Source: Pelagibacterium flavum (GTDB taxonomy: Bacteria > Pseudomonadota > Alphaproteobacteria > Rhizobiales > Devosiaceae). Taken from it: a stretch of 64,000 bases of DNA. Positions 55,296 to 64,000 of this stretch are shown in pieces. The notes below the pieces were generated by a model. The model searched no databases and had not been told where the DNA came from. It saw only the letters and a list, made by a program, of their open reading frames with translations. How positions within the stretch are numbered: the stretch's first letter is position 1; every line of letters starts with the position of its first letter. The translations under genes and the position numbers were made by a program. The DNA is taken from assembly GCF_025854335.1 (NCBI RefSeq), contig NZ_CP107716.1, positions 1,977,001 to 2,041,000 on the forward strand, given 5' to 3'.

Positions 55296-56774
55296 ATGGT
55301 GCAGGAACTGCTAACCCCAAAACAGATGGCCATGGCCGACCGGCTGGCAATCGAAAGCGGCGTCAATTCGCTCAGTCTGATGGAAAGTGCAGGGCAGGCC
55401 GTCGCCTATGAGGTGAGCCAGCGGTTTCTGCTGCAGCCGGTGCTTGTGCTGTGCGGACCGGGCAATAATGGCGGCGACGGATTTGTGGTGGCGCGGCTGC
55501 TTTCCGAACGCGGATGGCCGGTGCGGGTGGGGCTCACCTGTGCCAAGAGCGATCTCGACGGCGACGCGGCGATGATGGCGCGCATGTGGGGCGGGGCGAT
55601 CGAAACGGCGGCGCCCGGAATGTGCCATGATTTCGGGATTATCGTCGATGCCCTTCTCGGCGCGGGGCTTTCGCGGGATATCGAGGGCGAGATGGCCGAC
55701 CTTGTCGCCGCGATCAACGAGAGCGGAGCGCAGGTGGTGGCCGTCGACATCCCGAGCGGCGTTGATGGCGCGACGGCGGCTGTGCGTGGCGCGGCGGTCA
55801 AGGCGGACCTGACGGTGACGTTTTTCCGCCACAAGCCGGGTCATTTGCTGTTGCCCGGCGGCGGATTGTGCGGTGAGGTGCTGCTGGCCGATATCGGCAT
55901 TCCCGACGCAGTGCTCTCGGAGATCGACATAAACCTTTACGAGAACGATCCACGGCTCTGGAGCCTGCCTGCCCGCAGGGCGGATGGGCACAAATATGAT
56001 GCCGGCCATTGCGTCGTGGTATCGGGCGACGCCCTGCACACCGGGGCGGCCCGGCTTTCGGCGCTCGGTGCGGCGCGCAGCGGGGCCGGGCTTGTGACGA
56101 TTGCCGGTGAACGCGAAGCGCTGCTGGTGCATGCCGCTCACGTCACAGCGATCATGCTTGCCGAAATTGGCAATGCCGAGGCACTGAGCGCAATGCTGGA
56201 CGATACACGCAAGAATGCGCTGGTGATCGGGCCGGGTGCCGGTATCGGGGAGGCGACACGGCAAATGGTCTTGGCGGCGCTCGAGAGTGATGCGCGGCTG
56301 GTGCTCGATGCCGACGCGCTGACGAGTTTTGCCGACCAGCCGGATGTGCTGTTTTCGGCGATTGGCAAACGTGCGCCGGAAAGCGTGGTTCTGACGCCGC
56401 ATGCTGGGGAGTTCAAGCGGCTGTTCGGTGAGATCGGGGGGGCAAAGACCGATATGGCGATCGCCGCAGCCCAACGGTCGGGCGCTATCGTGCTGCTCAA
56501 GGGCTCCGACACTGTGATTGCGCATCCGCAGGGGCGGGCCGTGATCAATACAACCGGAACGCCGATCCTGGCCACTGCCGGTACTGGCGATGTGCTTGCG
56601 GGCCTGATCGGCGGGTTTCTGGCGCAGGGCATGGACAGCTTTGAGGCTGCATGCGCCGGCGCTTATGTTCACGGTCGGGCGGCGCGGCGCTTTGGCAAGC
56701 CGGGGATGGTGGCGGACGATCTGCCGGGCTTGATTCCCGAGGTTCTGGCCGATCTTTCGGCGGCGCGGCTTTAG
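55296..56774 (+). CDS. nnr: Bifunctional NAD(P)H-hydrate epimerase / ADP-dependent dehydratase
   Basis: The 492-aa enzyme repairs damaged NAD(P)H. The N-terminal epimerase (about 1-210) has [14 protein letters not shown] and VDIPSGVDG. The C-terminal dehydratase (about 220-490) has the ribokinase-like [28 protein letters not shown], and [23 protein letters not shown] with the catalytic Asp. The ATG at 55296 begins [15 protein letters not shown]. In this order the gene often lies next to glnB/glnA and here is two genes away. Confidence 0.95.
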   Translation: MVQELLTPKQMAMADRLAIESGVNSLSLMESAGQAVAYEVSQRFLLQPVLVLCGPGNNGGDGFVVARLLSERGWPVRVGLTCAKSDLDGDAAMMARMWGGAIETAAPGMCHDFGIIVDALLGAGLSRDIEGEMADLVAAINESGAQVVAVDIPSGVDGATAAVRGAAVKADLTVTFFRHKPGHLLLPGGGLCGEVLLADIGIPDAVLSEIDINLYENDPRLWSLPARRADGHKYDAGHCVVVSGDALHTGAARLSALGAARSGAGLVTIAGEREALLVHAAHVTAIMLAEIGNAEALSAMLDDTRKNALVIGPGAGIGEATRQMVLAALESDARLVLDADALTSFADQPDVLFSAIGKRAPESVVLTPHAGEFKRLFGEIGGAKTDMAIAAAQRSGAIVLLKGSDTVIAHPQGRAVINTTGTPILATAGTGDVLAGLIGGFLAQGMDSFEAACAGAYVHGRAARRFGKPGMVADDLPGLIPEVLADLSAARL

Positions 56775-57102
56775 GCTGAAACCGGGCGCCGCTGTCAGGG
56801 GCTCTGTTTTGGACGCTGAGTGTACTGGATTCCGGATCAAGTTCGGGATGACGGTTGTGGGCATGGGGAAGGCTGTGGCATTGCCCACGTCGCTGTCCCG
56901 GACTCGATCCGGGACCCAGCAGCCTTGCCGAGCCATCACAGAGTGTGGCGGCGCACATGGGCTCCGGCTTTCGCCGGAGCAGCGAGGGAGAGGAAAGACC
57001 TTTGCCAGAACCATCTGGGCTGCCGCGTAGTGGGTCCGGATCAGGTTGGGGATGACTGTAGCGGGTTTGCCGGGCCGGGGTCGCTGATTAAGAGTCAGCT
57101 GC
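56775..57102. repeat. Intergenic repeat cluster between convergent nnr and P450 genes
   Basis: A direct repeat, CCGGATCA(A/G)GTT(C/G)GGGATGAC, occurs at 56832 and 57036. Between them lie two hairpins, GTCCCGGA/TCCGGGAC (56895-56915) and GCTCCGGC/GCCGGAGC (56961-56980). Such units are common between genes in Hyphomicrobiales. No gene is supported and no T-run follows the hairpins. Confidence 0.7.
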
Positions 57103-58356
57103 TCACCAACTTACGTCCAGCCGTTCCAATCCGTGGAAGTGATAGACGTCGGCGTAGCGGGGTGGAGCCGAGAGGTGCAGCTTGGGGAGGCGCTCGAACA
57201 GGATTTTCATGGCGATCTGCATTTCGAGGCGGGCGAGGGGCGCGCCGATACAGAAATGGATGCCGGCGCCGAAGCTGACATTGGCGCCGTCAGTACGGAG
57301 CGGATCGAAGGTGTTGGGGTTGGTAAAGCGGTTGGGGTCGCGGTTGGCGGCGCCGAGCATCAATCCGATCATATCGCCTTTTCGCAGGGCGATGCCGTTG
57401 TATTCGAGGTCCTCGAGGGCGTAGCGGGTAAACATGTGCAGCGGGGCGTCGAAACGCAGGGCTTCCTCGACGGTGGCGGCGGTCGCCGCTTCGTCGGCGA
57501 ACAGCATGCGCGGATCATAGCCGCTTTCAAGAATCGCCTTTACGGCGTTTCCGGTGGTGTGGACGGTTGCCTCGTGGCCGGCGTTGAGCAGCAGGATGGC
57601 GGTCGAGAGCATTTCGTCTTCGCTCAGGCGCTCGCCGCCCTGTTCGGCGGCGATCATGTGGCTGAGCAGGTCCTCGCGCGGCAGCATGCGGCGCTCGGCA
57701 ATGACCTGGCGCAGATAAGCGGTGAACTCTGCGGCGGCGCGATTGGCCTCAAGCTCGGTCTCGTGGCTGACCTCAAACATGTACATCCGGACCATGCGAT
57801 TGGACCAGTCGAGCAATTGAGGCGCCATTTCGGTGGGCAGGCCGATCATTTCGGCAATCACGATGGCGGGAATGGGGGCGGCAAAAGCCTTTATCAACTC
57901 GACGCTGCCCTGATGTTCAAAGCCATTGATGATGGAATGGGTGAGCGCGGCGATGCGCGGGCGCAACAGCTCGACCTGGCGGGAGACGAATGCCCGGTTG
58001 ACCAGGGTGCGCAGCCGCGAGTGAGCGGGCGGTTCGAGGTTGAGAAGAGAGTATTTTTCGGTGAGGTCGAAATCGGTGGTGTGCGGCTGGGGCTCGGGCA
58101 GTCCGATTTCCTCGCGCGTGGCGACGTGGAGAATGTCGCGGCCGAATCGCCGGTCGCGAAGGAGGGCGCTGACTGAAGCGAAGTCGGCAAAACACCAGTG
58201 ACCGTATTCGGTCCAGAAGAAGGCCGGATGGGTAGAGTGGCGTGATGCGTAGAACGGGTAGGGGTTCTGGTAAAAGGCGGGATCGGAGGGTTGGGCGCTG
58301 GCGCCAAGGCCGTCGGGGACATCGGTGATCGGTCGGAGCTGAACTATGGCTGCCAT
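57103..58356 (-). CDS. Cytochrome P450
   Basis: The 417-aa heme monooxygenase has the I-helix oxygen motif LLLNAGHEATVHT, the K-helix ExxR in EEALRFD, and the heme-binding VSFGAGIHFCIGAPLAR with the Cys ligand. The loop HxxR occurs in HSRLRTLVNRAF. It is a soluble class I bacterial P450 and would need a ferredoxin and a reductase, neither of which is nearby. The substrate is unknown. I chose the ATG at 58354-58356 (MAAIVQLRP); a start further upstream would add a stretch unlike the family. Confidence 0.94.
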   Translation of the reverse strand: MAAIVQLRPITDVPDGLGASAQPSDPAFYQNPYPFYASRHSTHPAFFWTEYGHWCFADFASVSALLRDRRFGRDILHVATREEIGLPEPQPHTTDFDLTEKYSLLNLEPPAHSRLRTLVNRAFVSRQVELLRPRIAALTHSIINGFEHQGSVELIKAFAAPIPAIVIAEMIGLPTEMAPQLLDWSNRMVRMYMFEVSHETELEANRAAAEFTAYLRQVIAERRMLPREDLLSHMIAAEQGGERLSEDEMLSTAILLLNAGHEATVHTTGNAVKAILESGYDPRMLFADEAATAATVEEALRFDAPLHMFTRYALEDLEYNGIALRKGDMIGLMLGAANRDPNRFTNPNTFDPLRTDGANVSFGAGIHFCIGAPLARLEMQIAMKILFERLPKLHLSAPPRYADVYHFHGLERLDVSW

Positions 58357-58421
58357 CGGTCTGCGTGTCCTTTTTTGGCTTCGTCTTTTACGGCAGCCTA
58401 TTCCGGCAAATCCTTCATGCC

Positions 58422-58522
58422 TAGAGCCGGCCATGTTTTGGCGGAATCAAAACGACGGCTCTAAGTCCTTGTTTTGTCGCGTGTCCAGATAAAGTGGTGC
58501 CCACTTTATCTGGACACGCTCG
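58422..58522. repeat. Dispersed two-hairpin repeat, copy D
   Basis: It starts CTAGAGCC (from 58421), has a left stem AGAGCCG/CGGCTCT with inner GTTTT/AAAAC, the core AAGTCCTTGTTTTGTCGCG and a right stem GTGTCCAGATAAAGTGG paired with CCACTTTATCTGGACAC. The right stem is the longest of the family. Confidence 0.85.
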
Positions 58523-58591
58523 ATGGTCCGGTCTTGCCCATGCCCAGAATTTCTTTAGGTATGGGCCGGATTATTTTGGAGACCAAATATC

Positions 58592-58819
58592 GTGAGTGAC
58601 ATCACAGTATCGCAGGCGACAGACGCCATTTACACCTCGCTTGAAAATGACAATGAAGATCTGGACCTCCATATCGCGGCGCTGAAAGCCGCCATGGCGC
58701 GCGAGGGCGTCAAGGAAGCGGTGTTCGAGACATCGAAGCTGGCGCAACCCAACCGGCAGGGACGAAAACTCATGCAGGCCTATTTTCGCAAAAAGGGCGT
58801 GGCGACCAGCTTCAAGTGA
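58592..58819 (+). CDS. Conserved small protein, 75 aa
   Basis: It starts at GTG (MSDITVSQATDAIYTSL) and ends with a basic helix-like part (NRQGRKLMQAYFRKKGV). No signal or membrane segment is seen. I recognise no named domain, though length and composition suit a real gene. It lies alone between the repeat and the clpP promoter. It might bind nucleic acid or a protease, but nothing shows this. Confidence 0.65.
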   Translation: MSDITVSQATDAIYTSLENDNEDLDLHIAALKAAMAREGVKEAVFETSKLAQPNRQGRKLMQAYFRKKGVATSFK

Positions 58820-58880
58820 CCGTGTGGAAAGGCTGTGAGCGTTAAGCATGCGCCACAATAGGGCCACGCTTGGGCTTGCT

Positions 58881-58912
58881 ATTGAAGTTGAACGCGGCCA
58901 AGCCTATGTGAG
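58881..58912 (+). promoter_or_regulatory. RpoH-like heat-shock promoter of clpP
   Basis: ATTG, 18 bp, CCTATGTGAG. The -10 part fits the alphaproteobacterial RpoH consensus CCTATNTNNG fully; the -35 part has one mismatch to CTTG. It lies 82 bp before clpP. Confidence 0.55.
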
Positions 58913-58914
58913 CC

Positions 58915-58929
58915 TTAACCGTCCTTTAA
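58915..58929. promoter_or_regulatory. CtrA-box-like TTAA-N7-TTAA site before clpP
   Basis: TTAA-CCGTCCT-TTAA lies just after the RpoH-like -10 element, at about the transcription start, where binding would repress. Confidence 0.4.
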
Positions 58930-58993
58930 GCAGCAATCGCTTGCTATCTGGCCGACAAGCCGAATCCTTTTCTCCGGGGGAGTTACCCAAAAC

Positions 58994-59623
58994 ATGCGAG
59001 ATCCCGTCGATCTATACATGAACACGCTCGTGCCGATGGTGGTCGAGCAGTCCAATCGCGGCGAACGCGCCTTCGATATCTATTCGCGCCTCCTGCGTGA
59101 GCGCATCATTTTCGTGACCGGCGTGGTCGAGGACAACATGGCCTCGGTTATCGTCGCGCAGCTGCTTTTCCTCGAATCGGAAAATCCGAAAAAGGAAATC
59201 GCCATGTACATCAACTCACCTGGCGGGGTGGTGACGGCAGGCCTGTCGATCTACGACACCATGCAATTTATCCGTCCCAAGGTTCAGACCCTGTGCATGG
59301 GGCAGGCGGCGTCGATGGGATCGCTGCTGCTGACCGCAGGCGAGAAGGACATGCGCGGCGCGCTGCCCAATGCCCGCGTGATGGTGCACCAGCCCTCGGG
59401 TGGCTATCAGGGTCAGGTGACCGACATCATGATTCACGCCCGCGAGGCCGAGAATCTGAAGCGCCGGCTCAATGAAATCTACGTGAAGCATTCCGGGCTC
59501 GAGTATCAGCAGGTTGAAGACCTGCTCGAGCGCGACAAGTTCCTTTCACCGCAAGAAGCCAAGGAACTCGGCCTTATCGACCACGTTCACGAGAAGCGGG
59601 CGGTACCGGAAGGCGGGGCATAA
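58994..59623 (+). CDS. clpP: ATP-dependent Clp protease proteolytic subunit
   Basis: The 209-aa serine protease forms two seven-membered rings and works with ClpX or ClpA. Seen are [16 protein letters not shown], the catalytic Ser in [11 protein letters not shown], the catalytic His in VMVHQPSGG, and the Asp in LERDKFLSP. It lies 170 bp before clpX, the usual order. Proteolysis by ClpXP sets the cell cycle in Alphaproteobacteria. The ATG at 58994 begins [10 protein letters not shown]. Confidence 0.97.
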   Translation: MRDPVDLYMNTLVPMVVEQSNRGERAFDIYSRLLRERIIFVTGVVEDNMASVIVAQLLFLESENPKKEIAMYINSPGGVVTAGLSIYDTMQFIRPKVQTLCMGQAASMGSLLLTAGEKDMRGALPNARVMVHQPSGGYQGQVTDIMIHAREAENLKRRLNEIYVKHSGLEYQQVEDLLERDKFLSPQEAKELGLIDHVHEKRAVPEGGA

Positions 59624-59793
59624 GAGCCCGTTATTGAACAGATGCAACGGGCGCAAAGAGAAGCGCTCGTGCCGATTGCGCCCCGACGGAACGATCTTTA
59701 TGGTCAGAGTGAGAAATTGTTCATGCGTCGTCGGGTAGCGTTATGAATCGGCGAAACTGAACCAAGCGTTTGCAACGCTTCTGGAGTTGCTAG

Positions 59794-61071
<1,278 letters not shown>

Positions 61072-61096
61072 GCGCGTATTGATCGGAATGTATCGG

Positions 61097-61129
61097 AAAA
61101 GACCCGGATCAACGCGATCCGGGTCTTTT
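61097..61129 (+). terminator. Terminator of clpX
   Basis: AAAAGACCCGGATC pairs perfectly with GATCCGGGTCTTTT around a 5-nt loop, ending in a T-run. Confidence 0.92.
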
Positions 61130-61256
61130 GCTTTGGCCACCCGGCAGCGCGGGCGCTCGCGGAAAATTGGATGATGATGGCGTTTACGGGGAGGCGTGAG
61201 GCTTGCTATGGTCGGTGGGCGGCCTGGCTCGCCAACGAAGATAGGGGACGGAACAC

Positions 61257-61643
61257 ATGAAATTTTCCAGCTATTTGCTGCCATTGGCGCTTGTCCTCGG
61301 TCTTGGCGGCACGGGAAGCGCCGTGGCCCAACCGCAGACCAAGCTAGTCCAGGATCTGCCCAAAAGCCTGATCCAGGCGATCTGGTGCAGCGCGCTGTTT
61401 TTCGAGGAATCCTACTATTACGAGGAAGGCAGCGAGGACGCTGCGCATTACGAAGACCTCGCCTTCGATCTGGGCGCCGACATCGACACCGTGCTGCTGG
61501 ACGACCATGGGTTGCGCCAGGAGGAGGTCGACGAGATCTGGTCGGTCTTTGACGGCGGGGCCTATGATCTGACCATGGAAGACGATGAGAGCTTTCTGGC
61601 GCAACTCGAGCTTTGCGAAGCCAATTACGACACGCTGCTGTAG
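61257..61643 (+). CDS. Secreted acidic protein of unknown function
   Basis: The 128-aa protein has a signal peptide (residues 1-24, ending AVAQ). The mature part is strongly acidic, with many Asp, Glu and Tyr (SYYYEEGSEDAAHYED near 58-73) and two cysteines (about residues 43 and 120) that may form a disulfide. I know no family for it. It lies between clpX and lon after the clpX terminator, so it has its own promoter. Acidic secreted proteins can bind metals or other proteins; that is only a guess. Confidence 0.7.
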   Translation: MKFSSYLLPLALVLGLGGTGSAVAQPQTKLVQDLPKSLIQAIWCSALFFEESYYYEEGSEDAAHYEDLAFDLGADIDTVLLDDHGLRQEEVDEIWSVFDGGAYDLTMEDDESFLAQLELCEANYDTLL

Positions 61644-61744
61644 CGCAAAGGCGTGATCTGTGATGTTTTGAGCCGGTATGGGGTGTCATGCCGGCAGTGC
61701 ATGGCGGCCATTTTGATATGCGCACGGGAAATTGTGCCGTCATG

Positions 61745-61775
61745 CTTGTAGAGCGGCGCTATTGCCCTATCTTAG
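61745..61775 (+). promoter_or_regulatory. RpoH-like heat-shock promoter of lon
   Basis: CTTG, 17 bp, CCTATCTTAG matches the alphaproteobacterial RpoH consensus (CTTG-N17/18-CCTATNTNNG) at every fixed position. It lies 120 bp before lon. Confidence 0.8.
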
Positions 61776-61894
61776 TGGACGAAGAGTCGTTTCGGTTAGC
61801 CAATCCCTAACGGGTGAGGCGCACACTGGGACGCAACACACTACAAGTTGCCGGCAATCCTTCTCCCTGTCCGGCAACGACGAAAGGATAGTCC

Positions 61895-64000
61895 ATGTCC
61901 GACACCGAATTCTCCGCAGTCGAGTTCGACCGCGAAAAGGTGTACCCCGTCCTGCCGCTGCGCGACATCGTGGTGTTCCCATCGATGATCGTGCCGCTGT
62001 TTGTCGGGCGCGAGAAATCCGTGCGCGCACTTGAAGAGGTGATGCGCGAGGACAAGCATATACTGGTCGTTACCCAGAAAAATGCACAGGAAGACGATCC
62101 TGAACCCGACGGTATCTACGAGATCGGCACGATCGCGTCGGTACTGCAATTGCTCAAGCTGCCCGACGGGACCGTCAAGGTTCTGGTCGAGGGGCTGCAC
62201 CGGGCCAAGATCGAGAACTATGTGCAGACCGAAAACTATTTCGAAGCACAGGCCGAAGCGCTGCCCGTTGAAGGCCATGACGCGGTCGAAGCCGAGGCGC
62301 TTGCGCGTTCGGCGGTCACCGAGTTCGAGAACTACGTCAAGCTCAACAAGAAGATCTCGTCCGAGGTTGTCGCCGCGGTCACCCAGATCGACGAACATTC
62401 CAAGCTCGCCGACACGATTGCCAGCCATCTGGCGGTCAAGATTCAGGACAAGCAGGACATTTTGTCGACCCCATCGGTCACCGAGCGTCTTGAGCGCGTC
62501 CTGGGCCTTATGGAAGGCGAGATCGGGGTTCTGCAGGTTGAGCGGCGTATCCGCAGCCGGGTCAAGCGCCAGATGGAAAAGACCCAGCGCGAATATTATC
62601 TCAACGAGCAGATGAAGGCGATCCAGCGCGAGCTGGGCGATGGCGAAGATGGCACCAACGAGCTTCAGGAGCTCGAGGAGCGCATCGCCAAGACCAAGCT
62701 TTCCAAGGAAGCGCGGCAGAAGGCCGACGCCGAGATGAAAAAGCTCAAGCAGATGAGCCCCATGTCGGCGGAAGCCACGGTGGTGCGCAACTATCTCGAC
62801 TGGATGCTGAACCTGCCCTGGGGCAAGAAGTCCAAGGTCAAGCGCGATCTCAAGTTTGCAGAGGACGTGCTCGACAACGATCACTATGGCCTGGACAAGG
62901 TCAAGGAACGCATTGTCGAGTATCTCGCCGTGCAGAGCCGGACCGGCAAGCTCAAGGGCCCGATTCTTTGCCTTGTGGGCCCTCCGGGCGTCGGCAAGAC
63001 CTCGCTGGCCCGCTCGATCGCCAAGGCGACGGGGCGTGAATATGTACGCATGAGCCTGGGCGGCGTTCGGGACGAAGCGGAAATCCGCGGCCACCGGCGG
63101 ACCTATATCGGGTCCATGCCCGGCAAGATCGTGCAGTCGCTCAAGAAAGCGGGAAAAGCCAATCCGCTGTTCCTGCTCGACGAGATCGACAAGATGGGCC
63201 AGGACTTCCGGGGCGATCCTTCTTCGGCACTGCTCGAAGTGCTCGATCCGGAGCAGAATTCGACCTTCAACGACCATTACCTCGAAGTCGATTTCGACCT
63301 CTCGGATGTGATGTTCGTGACGACGGCGAATACGCTCAACATCCCCGGGCCGCTCCTCGACCGTATGGAGATCATCCGGTTGTCGGGGTACACGGACGAG
63401 GAAAAGTGGGAAATCTCCCGCCGTCACCTGATACCCGAGACCCTCAAGGAGCACGGGTTGAAGGCCGAGGAGTTCGAGCTGACCGACGAGTCTCTCCAGC
63501 TTCTGACGCGGCGCTACACCCGCGAAGCGGGCGTGCGTAACCTGAAGCGCGAGATCGCCAATCTGATGCGCAAGTCGGTCAAGGACATCCTGCTGACGGG
63601 CAAGAAGAAGATCGTCGTCACACCCGAACTGGTCGAGGAATATCTCGGCGCTCCGCGGTTCCGCTATGGCGAGATCGATGCCGAGCCTCAGGTTGGCGTT
63701 GTGACCGGTCTGGCCTGGACTTCGGTTGGCGGTGAGTTGTTGACCATCGAAGGCATCATGAGCCCGGGCAAGGGCAAGATGACCGTGACGGGCAACCTCA
63801 AGGACGTCATGAAGGAGTCGATTTCGGCTGCCGCAACCTATGTGCGGGCCCGGGCGCTCGAATACGGCATCAAGCCGCCGCTGTTCGACAAGCGCGACAT
63901 CCACGTGCACGTGCCCGAGGGCGCGACGCCCAAGGACGGACCCTCGGCCGGTATCGGCATGGCCACGGCCATCGTCTCGGTGATGACGGGCATTCCCGTT
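61895..64000 (+). CDS. lon: Lon protease (cut by window end)
   Basis: The first 702 codons are present and the frame stays open. The N-terminal LAN domain starts [21 protein letters not shown] coiled-coil follows (about 200-290), then the AAA+ module with Walker [28 protein letters not shown] and LLDEIDKMG, and the protease domain with the catalytic Ser in [10 protein letters not shown] at the very end. The catalytic Lys, about 40 residues later, is outside. Lon degrades misfolded proteins and DnaA and CcrM in relatives. The ATG at 61895 follows AAAGGA. Confidence 0.97.
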   Translation, partial: MSDTEFSAVEFDREKVYPVLPLRDIVVFPSMIVPLFVGREKSVRALEEVMREDKHILVVTQKNAQEDDPEPDGIYEIGTIASVLQLLKLPDGTVKVLVEGLHRAKIENYVQTENYFEAQAEALPVEGHDAVEAEALARSAVTEFENYVKLNKKISSEVVAAVTQIDEHSKLADTIASHLAVKIQDKQDILSTPSVTERLERVLGLMEGEIGVLQVERRIRSRVKRQMEKTQREYYLNEQMKAIQRELGDGEDGTNELQELEERIAKTKLSKEARQKADAEMKKLKQMSPMSAEATVVRNYLDWMLNLPWGKKSKVKRDLKFAEDVLDNDHYGLDKVKERIVEYLAVQSRTGKLKGPILCLVGPPGVGKTSLARSIAKATGREYVRMSLGGVRDEAEIRGHRRTYIGSMPGKIVQSLKKAGKANPLFLLDEIDKMGQDFRGDPSSALLEVLDPEQNSTFNDHYLEVDFDLSDVMFVTTANTLNIPGPLLDRMEIIRLSGYTDEEKWEISRRHLIPETLKEHGLKAEEFELTDESLQLLTRRYTREAGVRNLKREIANLMRKSVKDILLTGKKKIVVTPELVEEYLGAPRFRYGEIDAEPQVGVVTGLAWTSVGGELLTIEGIMSPGKGKMTVTGNLKDVMKESISAAATYVRARALEYGIKPPLFDKRDIHVHVPEGATPKDGPSAGIGMATAIVSVMTGIPV

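Overview
The window is a stretch of alphaproteobacterial chromosome with about 60% GC, dense genes and little foreign DNA. Several things point to Hyphomicrobiales, perhaps a Devosia- or Pelagibacterium-like genus: an NDUFA12-type complex I accessory protein, a B12-dependent class II ribonucleotide reductase, a suf operon with an Irr-like iron box, a SigF-type ECF promoter, CtrA-like boxes, and dispersed palindromic repeats of the kind common in that order. The genus is an inference; the order is fairly secure.

Layout. 1-2781: part of a type II CBASS anti-phage operon on the minus strand (CD-NTase, Cap2 E1/E2, start of Cap3), cut by the window edge. 3047-6751: nrdJ behind a tandem pair of NrdR-like boxes. 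7280-11282: complex I accessory protein, a DUF2155 protein, aat, and the aroQ-accB-accC operon; a 147-bp palindrome supplies the stop codons of two convergent genes. 11447-13702: a DsbA-like protein and an aminotransferase, divergent around a perfect palindrome. 13860-23810: rne, amidase, PBP1A, prfB (with its programmed frameshift), an M23 peptidase and a Bcp peroxiredoxin. 24051-29639: a large AsmA-like protein, tyrS and an alpha/beta hydrolase. 29888-37084: an eight-gene Fe-S assembly operon (nifS-like, sufB, cupin, sufC, sufD, sufS, sufT, sufA-like). 37091-42141: diguanylate cyclase, DEAD-box helicase, parE. 42655-46949: sulfotransferase, ABC-F protein with a possible leader peptide, carboxylesterase with a TetR-like operator. 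47261-49720: a complete bufferin-type copper-binding RiPP operon (DUF2282 precursor, MNIO/DUF692 enzyme, DUF2063 partner, DoxX protein) behind a SigF-type promoter. 49864-53639: serine hydrolase, a tiny basic protein, glnBA with a sigma-54 promoter, tRNA-Leu(UAG). 53694-64000: tig, nnr, a P450, clpP, clpX, a secreted acidic protein and lon (cut by the window end).

Themes. The tig-clpP-clpX-lon end is a protein quality-control cluster with RpoH-like promoters at clpP and lon. The suf operon is one tightly packed transcript with overlapping start and stop codons. Repeat elements sit directly on the 3' ends of genes: at three loci a terminal TAG of the element serves as the gene's stop codon, and the hairpin stems of the ~100-bp family vary by compensating changes between copies.

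The systems most worth following are the CBASS operon, whose effector is not in the usual upstream place, and the bufferin operon with its ECF promoter. Start codons were re-chosen wherever the longest possible reading frame ran into an upstream gene or lacked a ribosome binding site.
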